Origin: Actinomycetes bacterium
Lineage (GTDB): Bacteria; Actinomycetota; Thermoleophilia; Solirubrobacterales; 70-9
Reading direction: 5' to 3'
NCBI GenBank assembly: GCA_023436605.1
Contig: JAEZIQ010000028.1
Coordinates: 1 to 8,807, forward strand
DNA length: 8,807 nucleotides
This document shows, piece by piece, positions 1 through 7,173 of the stretch. The notes under the pieces are model-generated. The model ran no database searches. It was not told where the DNA came from and worked only from the letters and a program-made list of their open reading frames with translations. A program made the translations under genes and the position numbers. Every line of letters starts with the position of its first letter. The first letter of the stretch is position 1.

Positions 1-379
1 CGCGGACCAGGTCAAGCACGTCGTCGCCCTCGATCGCGGCGACTTTAACGCCGGCGATGTCGGCGGCCCTGAACCGGTCGACGGTCTCGCTCAGCGCCCG
101 ACCGACGTTGGCACCACCGAAGCTACCGACGACCTTGACCCCGTTCCCGGCGACGTACGGCGCCAGGGAATCGACCGTGGCTACGGTCCGTGGGTCGTGC
201 CCGGCTTCGCTGTCGGCCAGCCGACGTACATGCGCCAGCGCCAGGGTGCGCTCGGCCAGGGCGTCAAAGGACAGGTATTCGACCCTTCCCGAAGCGGCCA
301 GGTCCACCGCGGGCTGGATGCGGTCGAGCGCGAAGCCCGAGCCACAGCCGATCGTCACCGACTTGGTCTCAACCGGCAA
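1..379 (-). CDS. AtuA-like (DUF1446) acyclic terpene utilization family protein, N-terminal part, cut by window edge
   Basis: Only the first ~126 codons are present; the gene continues beyond position 1. Translating the minus strand downstream of the SDR stop gives an uninterrupted frame starting with IGCGSGF, then a segment reading GRVEYLSFDALAERTLALA, then a V-K-V-V-G-S-F-G-G-A-N stretch. This order (IGC-SGF, then EYL-FD-LAE, then a glycine/asparagine-rich strand) matches the N-terminus of the AtuA/DUF1446 family (Pfam PF07287), named after atuA of Pseudomonas terpene catabolism; its biochemical role is not settled. The start is uncertain. TTG at 379 keeps a full first beta strand and has a GGGGG tract 5 bases upstream, overlapping the SDR gene by 11 bases. 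GTG at 358 leaves only two residues before the IGCG motif and also overlaps nothing. Being last in the visible operon, directly after an SDR, it recalls the atuA-atuB adjacency. Family assignment is by pattern recall; function is unknown. Confidence 0.72.
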   Translation of the reverse strand, partial: MPVETKSVTIGCGSGFALDRIQPAVDLAASGRVEYLSFDALAERTLALAHVRRLADSEAGHDPRTVATVDSLAPYVAGNGVKVVGSFGGANVGRALSETVDRFRAADIAGVKVAAIEGDDVLDLVR

Positions 380-1157
380 CGTAGCCCCCGTCCACCGGGA
401 TCGCGACCCCGTTTACGTATGCGGAAGCGTCGCTGGCAAGAAACAGAGCCAGGTTCGCTACCTCGTGTGGCTGCCCGATTCGCCGCAGCGGCACCTTTTC
501 CAGGAACTTCGCCATGCCGGCGTCGGCCTCGGCTTTGTCCTTGGAAAAGAAGGTCGGCAACATCGGGGTGTCCGTGGTGCCGGGGCAGATCACGTTGGCG
601 CGGATCCCGCCCGGGCCGAGCCCGACGGCGATCGACTTTGCGTACTGGACGACTCCGCCCTTTAGCGCCGAGTAGAGCGGACTGTTCGGCGAGGCGACCA
701 GCCCGGCGATCGAAGCCGTGAAGATCACCGAAGCCGATTCCGACTTGTTCAGATAGGGCAGCGCTGCCTGGGTCATGAAGATCGGGGCCCGCAGGTTGAC
801 CGCCGAGGCGATCTCCCAGTCGTCGGGTGTTACCCCCATGCCTGGCGCGCAAACTGATCCGGCATGGTTGAAAAGCACGTCGATCCGGCCGTGCTTTTCG
901 CCGATTTCCTCGACCGTGGCGTGGATCCCATCGACATCGGTCAGGTCGAGGATCGCTGCCTCGGCCTTGCCGCCCTCTGCTTCGATCGCCTCGACCAGGG
1001 AGTTGGCCGCCTCCTCATCGCGGTCGATCACGACCACGTGGGCACCATGTCGGGCGAATAGTTCGCAGGAGGACCTGCCCATCCCGGACGCCCCACCCGT
1101 AATCAGGGCGACGCGGCCCTCCAATGATCCGAATTTGCTACTTCCTGCCGTGTTCAT
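369..1157 (-). CDS. Short-chain dehydrogenase/reductase (SDR), NAD-preferring classical type
   Basis: A 262-residue cytosolic oxidoreductase of the usual classical-SDR length (about 250). The Rossmann cofactor motif TGGASGMG is at residues 20-27. The acidic residue D45 (VVVIDRD) ends beta-2 and is known in the family to favour NAD(H) over NADP(H). L-D71-L-T contacts adenine, and NHAG at 97-100 is a variant of the usual NNAG. The catalytic set is complete: N121, S149, Y162 and K166 (Y-S-A-L-K), with the expected 13-residue Ser-Tyr spacing. The C-terminus carries the common SDR sequence around ASDASAYVNG and PVDGGY. It probably interconverts a secondary alcohol and a ketone, or oxidises a polyol or hydroxyacid; the substrate is not readable. 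Its ATG lies one base after the aldehyde dehydrogenase stop (TGAGATG), with GGAG nine bases upstream (weak). Its end overlaps the next gene if that gene uses the TTG start. Confidence 0.94.
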   Translation of the reverse strand: MNTAGSSKFGSLEGRVALITGGASGMGRSSCELFARHGAHVVVIDRDEEAANSLVEAIEAEGGKAEAAILDLTDVDGIHATVEEIGEKHGRIDVLFNHAGSVCAPGMGVTPDDWEIASAVNLRAPIFMTQAALPYLNKSESASVIFTASIAGLVASPNSPLYSALKGGVVQYAKSIAVGLGPGGIRANVICPGTTDTPMLPTFFSKDKAEADAGMAKFLEKVPLRRIGQPHEVANLALFLASDASAYVNGVAIPVDGGYVAG

Positions 1158-1158
1158 C

Positions 1159-2661
1159 TCACTCTGCTCCGAAGGGTTTAGTCGTCTCGCCGAGCGGCCA
1201 CTGGATGTGCTTCACCTCGAGGTACTCGTTGAAGCCTTCCTCGCCCGCTTCGCGGCCCACGCCGCTTGCCCCCATGCCGCCCCAGGGGACGTCCTGACGC
1301 ATTCCGCCGCCGCCGTTGATGGTCACCGTGCCGCTGCGCAGGCGCCGGGCCAACCGAATCGCCTCCGGCACCGGCCCCCAGATGTTTGCGTTGAGTCCGA
1401 ACCGGGTCTGGTGGGCCAGCTCGAGAGCCTGCTCGACGTCCTCGAACGGAATCACCACCCCGACCGGACCGAACAGCTCTTCCTGGGAGATCTCGTCTGC
1501 GTTTCCGACCGACCCCACGAGCATCGGGTCGATGAAGAAGCCGCGGTCAGTCGGCGAGGGAGTATTCGCTTCGATTACCGCGCCGTTTTCCAGTGCGCGG
1601 TCCACGTATCCCTGGACCCGGTCCCGGTGCGCCGACCCGACCAGGGGACCGACGTCAGTGGCCGGGTCGCGGGGATCGCCGACCTTGACCGTACGGAAGA
1701 AATCCCTGGACGCCTCGACCCAATCGCCGTACTCGGCGGCCGGCACGAACGTTCGGGTGGTGGCGCCGCAACCCTGGCCGGTGTTCAGCATGAACCGCAG
1801 CGAAGAAGGCCCGACGGCCTCGGCGAAGTCCGTGCCGGGGAGGACGATATTCGGCGACTTGCCACCAAGCTCGAGTACCACCTTCTTGACCCCGGTGGCG
1901 GCCTGGGCCATTACCTCGCGACCCACTTCGAGCGAGCCCGTGAAGCTGACCACATCGACGTGAGGATTCGTGGTCAGTTCCCTGGCTACGTCGATCCCGC
2001 CGACGACGAGGTTGAGCACGCCGGGGGGAAGGTCGGTGTGTTCGAGCTCGCGCAGCAGCGCGACGGTCGTGAGCGGGGCTCGAGGAGACGGCACTACCAC
2101 CTCGGTGCAGCCGGCGGCGAGGGCGCCGCCGACCTTTCTCGCGAGCAGCAGCAGCGGGTAGTTGTAAGCGGTGATCGCGGCAACCACGCCTGCCGCCTCG
2201 CGCCGCAGCACGGACGCTGACATGATCGGAACCTCGTGCAGCGGCAGCGCCTCCTCCCAGCCGCCGCGCGGGCCGCGGGCCGCAGCGTCGGCAAAGAAAC
2301 GAAGGCACTCAATCGACGCACCGACATGCAGGCCCTGGGCGAGACGGACCGGCGAGCCAATCTCGGCCACGACCAGGTCCGCAAACTCGTCGGCCCGGGC
2401 CTCGAGCCGGTCGGCGAGCTGATGCAGGACCCGGCTCCGGTCCCCGGGCGTGAACGCGCTCCAGGGTCCGGACTCGAATGCACGCCGGGCCGAGTCGACG
2501 GCGCTCCGCGCCTGTTCGATCGTGGCCTCGGGGAAGTTCGCGATCACTTCCTCGGTGGCCGGATCGATCACGTCGATCTCAAGCTCGGAATCGCCATCGG
2601 ACCATACGCCGTCGATCAGGCAGGCCTGGGCACCGCCGAAGGGTCTCATCGCCTCAGACAT
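1159..2661 (-). CDS. NAD(P)-dependent aldehyde dehydrogenase (ALDH superfamily)
   Basis: A 500-residue protein of normal ALDH length (Pfam PF00171), oxidising an aldehyde to a carboxylate through a cysteine thioester. The oxyanion-hole Asn is N167 (A-Y-N-Y-P); FTGS at 240-243 lies on the dinucleotide fold; the general base is E264 (VVLELGGKSPN); the nucleophile is C298 in NTGQGC; E395 and F397 (EELFGP) hold the nicotinamide ribose. One departure stands out: the loop that normally reads K-P-S-E reads V-P-S-P (190-193), so the Lys and Glu that usually contact the adenosine ribose are both missing. The chosen ATG at 2661 overlaps the preceding gene by 8 bases and has GGAAGG five bases upstream; an in-frame ATG at 2649 is a less likely alternative. 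It sits between the carboxylase/hydantoinase subunits and the SDR, consistent with oxidising an aldehyde in the same pathway. Specific substrate unknown; a semialdehyde or hydroxyaldehyde is possible. Confidence 0.94.
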   Translation of the reverse strand: MSEAMRPFGGAQACLIDGVWSDGDSELEIDVIDPATEEVIANFPEATIEQARSAVDSARRAFESGPWSAFTPGDRSRVLHQLADRLEARADEFADLVVAEIGSPVRLAQGLHVGASIECLRFFADAAARGPRGGWEEALPLHEVPIMSASVLRREAAGVVAAITAYNYPLLLLARKVGGALAAGCTEVVVPSPRAPLTTVALLRELEHTDLPPGVLNLVVGGIDVARELTTNPHVDVVSFTGSLEVGREVMAQAATGVKKVVLELGGKSPNIVLPGTDFAEAVGPSSLRFMLNTGQGCGATTRTFVPAAEYGDWVEASRDFFRTVKVGDPRDPATDVGPLVGSAHRDRVQGYVDRALENGAVIEANTPSPTDRGFFIDPMLVGSVGNADEISQEELFGPVGVVIPFEDVEQALELAHQTRFGLNANIWGPVPEAIRLARRLRSGTVTINGGGGMRQDVPWGGMGASGVGREAGEEGFNEYLEVKHIQWPLGETTKPFGAE

Positions 2662-5002
2662 GACTGCCTTCCAGTACCTCGACGTCCTGGCTGGGCTCGT
2701 CTTCGGGCTGGCAGATTTCAGCGTCGAGCAGCGAACCGCAACCCGGGCAGAGGTACTGCCGATAGATGACCTCGGATGACACCTGGGTGGTGGGATCGCC
2801 GAAGAACGGCGAGAGGTCCGGGAGACGGGTTTCGAGTTCGGCGGCGCCGCGGCGGTAGTTGCCGTGAAGTCCGGTCAGGCCCTGGCTGCAGTGATGGCAG
2901 CAGAGCGCCTCCCCTTCCCCGGCACCACGGATCGTCACCGTAGCGAGGACGGAGGCCAGGGGTTCGCCGTCGGGATCGACCGCACCGCCTTGCCAGGGGT
3001 CCCGGGGCGGGCGGGCTTTCTCCAGCCGCTCCTTCCGCAGCCGGTCGCGGCGCTGCCTGGTCGCTTCGTGATCCGGGTCACCCTCGTCGTCGAGAATGAC
3101 GCCGTAGATCGCCTCGGCTTCGCCTTCGAGGAGACGCTCGTCACGCTGGTCCGAGGCGACGAGCGCCGGGTCGCGCAGAATCGGGTCCCCGTAACCGGAG
3201 CCCGGCACCGGCATCGTCTCGAAGACGTCGCCGACCGCGAGCCGGTTGTCGAACTTCTTCGGCGGCGGTGGTGCGCCCGCGGGATCGAGGGCACGCATCT
3301 CGTCCGGCCTCCCGGGCAGGACGCCGTTGGCGAATCGCTCCTGGATCGGCGTGTCGGTGGCGTGCCACATCTGGCCGCCGGTCGCCGGGTAGCCACCGGC
3401 AATGCCATGGCCCTGCGTGACGGTCTGGAAAAGGCCGCCGGACGAAACGTAAGAGTCCTCGGACTTGTGGCCGGTGACTCCGGTGACGAAGGTCGCGCCG
3501 CCGCGGAACTGACCATGGCCACCCGAAGCGGGAAGCTCTCTCCGGTAGAGATGGAGATAGGGGATTTCGCGCTCGTACCCTTCGACCGAACCGACCGGGT
3601 TCATGGTCGAGAGGATGCCGCCACCGTGGTCGATGCCGTCCCGGTCGCTGTAAGCGCCAATTGCGCCGACGATCGCATCGAACGGCATGTGCGCGTAGGG
3701 CTTGCCTTCCTTGTCGATCCCGAACATATGGTTGGTGATCGAGGTGTGGATCGCCGACGCCGCGAAGACATGCTCGCGCAGTTCGGGGTCGGAAGCGAGC
3801 ATCTTGCCGACCAGATAGTGGATCTGGGCGACCGCGGTGGTCGTTCCCAGCGAGGTTGAGATCGCGGCCGGGTGATGGGCCGAGGTGATCCGATCTTCGT
3901 CTCCATCCGACTGGATGTCGAAGTCCACCTGCCGGAGCAGCCCAGCGCCACACAGGAACTGGTCGTATGCGACGAGCTGGATCAGCACGTTGGCGACACA
4001 GGCCCGGAAGACACCGGCGGTGATGTTGAACGATCCGACGCTCGGATCAGTGCCTTCGTTCGAGACGAGCAGCCGGTCGCCGCGCTTCTCGATGCTGACT
4101 ACCAGCTTGTAGAGGTTCTCGTCACCGGGGCTGGCACCCGCCACATAACGCTTCTCGGTCCACTTCGCATCGGTCAGGCGGGAGAGCCTGCGGCCCGTCG
4201 TCTCGGCTGCGTTCGAGATCATCTTGCGCATGCCGCCCTTGACGGTGGCGGCGCCATAGCGCTCGATCATCTCGAGCAACCGCCGCTTGGCGAAACTGAT
4301 CCCGGCCAGTTGGGACTTGGTCTCAAGGGTCATCAGGTCAGGCAGCCGCGAGCGGCGCACCCAGGCGTCGAGGACATCCTCCCGGAGCTCGCCGCGATCG
4401 ACCAGCTTCGTCGGCGGCATGAACGTCGCTTCCTGGTAGACCTCGGTCGCCTGCTGCACGAAGCCGCCGGGCTCGATGCCACCGAGCTCGCGCTGGTGGA
4501 CCACGTTGTAAACCCATGCGAAGAGCTTGCCGTCGGCGAAGACCGGAGCGAAAACACCGGTGTCCATCTGGTGGTTTGTCGCAACCCAGGGGTCGTCCTG
4601 GATGAAGACGTCGCCGTCGTGGATGCCGCCATGCATCGAGCGGTGCTCAAGCGTCCACTGGACGCAGAGGTCGGCACATCCGGCGAAGAAAAGGTTGCCC
4701 GGCCCGAAGACCACACCCTCGCCGTCCTCGGTCTGGATCGAGCAGTTGAAGTCGTATCCGTAAACCACGACCAGGGACCCGGAGGCCCGGCGGATGGTCT
4801 CCTGGTGGTCCCAGTTCAGGTTCCAGAACTTTGACCTGAGAACCTCGTAGGTGACAGGATCGAGGTCCTCGTCGGACTCGGTGCTGAACTCGACTGACGG
4901 GTCGACGATCAGTTTCTTCGAGGGCATGTAGCCGCGCTTCAGGCTGTGCTTCCGGCGGGCCGGTTCGTTCTCGAAGGTTGGGTTCTCGAGAAAGTCTTCC
5001 AT
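2654..5002 (-). CDS. Hydantoinase B / acetone carboxylase alpha-like subunit with fused gamma-like zinc-ribbon tail
   Basis: This 782-residue protein is the catalytic-type large subunit of the hydantoinase B / oxoprolinase / ketone carboxylase family (Pfam PF02538), covering about residues 48-660. Recognisable blocks include DPVTYEVLRSKFW (48-60), GVVFGPGNLFFAG (96-108), a D-D-P-W segment (136-139) and GGHGQFRGG (494-502). H144, D147 and H169 occupy an H-x-x-D plus distal His arrangement; as I recall, acetone carboxylase binds its Mn through His150, Asp153 and His175 of the alpha subunit, which has identical spacing. A charged linker (about 645-670) leads to a tail with C702-x-x-C705 and C752-x-x-C755, and the sequence Y-L-C-P-G-C-G, resembling the separate zinc-binding gamma subunit of acetone and acetophenone carboxylases. 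The start is firm: AAGGAGG lies six bases before ATG, and the stop of the partner subunit overlaps it (TGATG), implying co-translation and 1:1 assembly. It may be a ketone carboxylase or an ATP-dependent lactamase; the former is favoured. Confidence 0.92.
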   Translation of the reverse strand: MEDFLENPTFENEPARRKHSLKRGYMPSKKLIVDPSVEFSTESDEDLDPVTYEVLRSKFWNLNWDHQETIRRASGSLVVVYGYDFNCSIQTEDGEGVVFGPGNLFFAGCADLCVQWTLEHRSMHGGIHDGDVFIQDDPWVATNHQMDTGVFAPVFADGKLFAWVYNVVHQRELGGIEPGGFVQQATEVYQEATFMPPTKLVDRGELREDVLDAWVRRSRLPDLMTLETKSQLAGISFAKRRLLEMIERYGAATVKGGMRKMISNAAETTGRRLSRLTDAKWTEKRYVAGASPGDENLYKLVVSIEKRGDRLLVSNEGTDPSVGSFNITAGVFRACVANVLIQLVAYDQFLCGAGLLRQVDFDIQSDGDEDRITSAHHPAAISTSLGTTTAVAQIHYLVGKMLASDPELREHVFAASAIHTSITNHMFGIDKEGKPYAHMPFDAIVGAIGAYSDRDGIDHGGGILSTMNPVGSVEGYEREIPYLHLYRRELPASGGHGQFRGGATFVTGVTGHKSEDSYVSSGGLFQTVTQGHGIAGGYPATGGQMWHATDTPIQERFANGVLPGRPDEMRALDPAGAPPPPKKFDNRLAVGDVFETMPVPGSGYGDPILRDPALVASDQRDERLLEGEAEAIYGVILDDEGDPDHEATRQRRDRLRKERLEKARPPRDPWQGGAVDPDGEPLASVLATVTIRGAGEGEALCCHHCSQGLTGLHGNYRRGAAELETRLPDLSPFFGDPTTQVSSEVIYRQYLCPGCGSLLDAEICQPEDEPSQDVEVLEGSHV
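2667..2672 (-). promoter_or_regulatory. Ribosome-binding site for the aldehyde dehydrogenase
   Basis: GGAAGG on the minus strand, five bases before ATG 2661 and within the last codons of the HyuB-like gene. It favours 2661 over the in-frame ATG at 2649. Confidence 0.6.
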
Positions 5003-7173
5003 CAGTTGCCTCCTTGTTCCGCGCCGACCAGGGACCGCTCGGCCCCCTCGGCGGTCTTGCGCAGATCGATCAGGATGTTTCCGAGGCGGTCGACCCGTCC
5101 GGTCTGCTCGGGCCGGATCACCACCGTGGTGTGCGGGAACTCGAGCACGGCCGGGCCACGCACCTCGAATCCGGGCCGGAGCCGCGGGTTCGCATAAACC
5201 GGCGTCGAGCTGGCTTCACCGAACTCCTGCCAGTAGACGTCACGATTTGAGGTCGGCTCGGGGTCTGCCTCGTCTGAAGCCTGCGCCACCAGAGGCGGGC
5301 GATCCCAAGAGACCTGCCCGCGGACGCGGATCTCGGTGATCGCGAACCCCGCTTCCTCGTAACGCGAGTCGGGACCGAAACGCTGCTCGTAGTTCTTGCC
5401 GAACTGCTGCAGCACCTGATCGAGGCTCGCCGCGTCGAGCCGTCCCTCGGGGACCGCGGTCTCAACTTCGAACACCTGCAGCGCGTACTTGAGGTTGGCG
5501 CTTCGGGAGAGAGTGATCGAATCGGGATCAGCGCCCATCGCCACGCAGTCGGCGATCACGACGCGGTCGAGTTCCTCGAATGCGTTCGACAGATCCTCGA
5601 TTCTCGAGGAGTCGAACGGGGAGAGCGCGTAGAAGGCCGCTTCCCGGGTGCGGACGATATCCGCGGTACCGATGCCGAAGCTCGACCAGACCGAAGCCAG
5701 GTTGCTCATCGGCACGACCACGGTCTCGACGCCGAGTCCGCTCGCGTAGAGAGTCGCATGGGCGCCGGCCTGCCCGCCGTATGCCCAAAGGCTGAAGTCG
5801 CGCGGGTCGTGGCCGCGTTGGAGAGTTACCCGGCGGACCAGGTCCTCCATGTTCGAGTCGACGATCCGGACGATGCCGGCCGCGCACTCCATGAGGTCCA
5901 TGCCCAGTTCGTCGGCCAGCTTGCCGACGGCAGCCCGGGCAGCCTCTTCGTCGATGACGATGTCACCGCCCAGGACACCCTTGGGGTTCAGGATCCCGAG
6001 CACTACGTCGGCGTCGGTCACGGTCGGCTCGGTGCCTCCGTGCCCGTAACAGGCAGGCCCGGGACGGGCGCCGGCGCTCTTCGGGCCGACCCGCATGGTC
6101 CCGGTCTCGGGATCGCGCCAGGCGATGCTGCCGCCGCCGGCACCGATCGATTCGACGTCGACCTTGCGCAGGTGAAGCGCGTGCTGCTCGACCTCGGCGG
6201 TGTCACTCACCGTCGGCTTTCCGTGGTGGACGACGGAAACGTCAAGCGTGGTGCCACCCATGTCGGTGGCGATGATGTTCGGCTCCGAGATCTCGGCTCC
6301 GACCGTCGCCGCGGCGACCACGCCACCGACCGGACCGGACTGCATCGTGATGATTGGCTGCCGGCGGGCCAGCTCCGGGGTGATCAGGCCACCGTCGCTG
6401 TGGGCGAAGAGCACCTCGCTGCGCAGGCCACGCTCACGGGCACCCGCGGCGATCGCGTCGATGTAGTCATGCATGAGCGGGCCGATGTATGCGTTGAGGA
6501 CCGTGGTCGCGGTGCGCTCGTACTCGCCGAGCCGCGGATCCGTCCGGTAGCTGGAGGAGACGAAGAGTTCCACCCCCATCTCCTCGAGCAGTCGTTCGGT
6601 CTGTTCTTCGTGGACCGGGTTCAGGAAAGACCAGAGGTAGGAGATCGCGATCGCGTCAACCCCCTCAGACACGAGGTACTCGACGCCGCGCTTCAGCTCG
6701 TCCTGGTCGAGATCGACCACGACGTCGCCGTCCGAGTCGATCCGTTCCGTGACTTCGACGATGTGGCGCCGATCTAGAAACTGGCGGGGCTGGGAGCTCT
6801 GGGAGTAGTCGAGAACCTCCTCGATCGTCACCCCGGTCACCCGGCCGGTGTTGTCCATGATGCGGATCGCGTCACCGTGACCCTTGGTCGCCAGCAGACC
6901 TACCTTTGCCCCCTCGCGGGTGACCAGCGCGTTGATCCCGACCGTTGTGCCGTGGCTCAGTCGCACGGTGTTCCTCAGCAGTTCCTCGAGCGAAACCCCG
7001 ATCGTGGACGCCGCGTCCTCTATCGAGTTGAAGAAGCCCTCGGCCAGGTCGTGCCGGGTACTGGGGGTTTTTCCGACGAAGCAGCGGCCGTCGCCAGTGA
7101 CGACCGTGGTGTCGGTGAAGGTTCCGCCGATGTCGACGCCAACGTAGAAGGCGTCTGCCCTGCCTGCGCTCAC
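5002..7173 (-). CDS. Hydantoinase A / acetone carboxylase beta-like ATP-binding subunit
   Basis: A 723-residue subunit of the hydantoinase/oxoprolinase A family (Pfam PF05378 then PF01968), which has an actin-like ATPase fold and phosphorylates the substrate for its HyuB/alpha partner. Visible motifs: VDIGGTFTD at 13-21 (phosphate loop 1), SHGTTVGINAL at 73-83, MQSGPVGG at 277-284, ATDMGGTTLDV at 302-312 (phosphate loop 2), ESIGAGGGSIAW at 341-352, PGPACYG at 371-377, and RGHDPRDF plus a following GGQAGAHA at 453-473. Length fits acetone carboxylase beta (about 720) as well as N-methylhydantoinase A (about 690). I chose the GTG at 7173 although an in-frame ATG exists at 7491: the GTG is preceded by a near-perfect AAAGGAGGG, the family motif begins 12 residues in, and the longer reading would add 106 low-complexity Arg/Pro/Gly residues overlapping the transporter gene by about 320 bases. 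Its GTGA overlaps the upstream stop, and its own TGA overlaps the next ATG. Confidence 0.93.
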   Translation of the reverse strand: MSAGRADAFYVGVDIGGTFTDTTVVTGDGRCFVGKTPSTRHDLAEGFFNSIEDAASTIGVSLEELLRNTVRLSHGTTVGINALVTREGAKVGLLATKGHGDAIRIMDNTGRVTGVTIEEVLDYSQSSQPRQFLDRRHIVEVTERIDSDGDVVVDLDQDELKRGVEYLVSEGVDAIAISYLWSFLNPVHEEQTERLLEEMGVELFVSSSYRTDPRLGEYERTATTVLNAYIGPLMHDYIDAIAAGARERGLRSEVLFAHSDGGLITPELARRQPIITMQSGPVGGVVAAATVGAEISEPNIIATDMGGTTLDVSVVHHGKPTVSDTAEVEQHALHLRKVDVESIGAGGGSIAWRDPETGTMRVGPKSAGARPGPACYGHGGTEPTVTDADVVLGILNPKGVLGGDIVIDEEAARAAVGKLADELGMDLMECAAGIVRIVDSNMEDLVRRVTLQRGHDPRDFSLWAYGGQAGAHATLYASGLGVETVVVPMSNLASVWSSFGIGTADIVRTREAAFYALSPFDSSRIEDLSNAFEELDRVVIADCVAMGADPDSITLSRSANLKYALQVFEVETAVPEGRLDAASLDQVLQQFGKNYEQRFGPDSRYEEAGFAITEIRVRGQVSWDRPPLVAQASDEADPEPTSNRDVYWQEFGEASSTPVYANPRLRPGFEVRGPAVLEFPHTTVVIRPEQTGRVDRLGNILIDLRKTAEGAERSLVGAEQGGN
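5009..5015 (-). promoter_or_regulatory. Strong ribosome-binding site for the HyuB-like subunit
   Basis: AAGGAGG on the minus strand, six bases before the ATG at 5002, embedded in the 3' end of the HyuA-like gene. It supports 5002 as the true start over the internal Met at residue 26. Confidence 0.85.

Noticed and set aside
57..721. Two overlapping plus-strand ORFs at the left edge
   Set aside because: They cover the AtuA-like frame and the SDR C-terminus on the opposite strand and show Arg/Ala/Pro-rich composition without recognisable motifs.
355..852. 165-codon minus-strand ORF overlapping the SDR
   Set aside because: Out-of-frame reading of the SDR gene; the SDR frame holds the full catalytic set.
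775..2220. 481-codon plus-strand ORF
   Set aside because: It is antisense to the SDR start and ALDH genes, has low-complexity His/Arg/Asp-rich composition, and no recognisable domain; long antisense ORFs are expected at this GC content.
2864..3859. 331-codon plus-strand ORF
   Set aside because: Antisense shadow of the HyuB-like gene, which carries clear family motifs; no domain seen on the plus strand.
3872..4834. 320-codon plus-strand ORF
   Set aside because: Antisense shadow of the HyuB-like gene, including its H-x-x-D metal region; composition typical of a reversed high-GC coding frame.
5758..6777. 339-codon plus-strand ORF
   Set aside because: Antisense shadow of the HyuA-like gene, which has intact ATPase motifs over the same bases.
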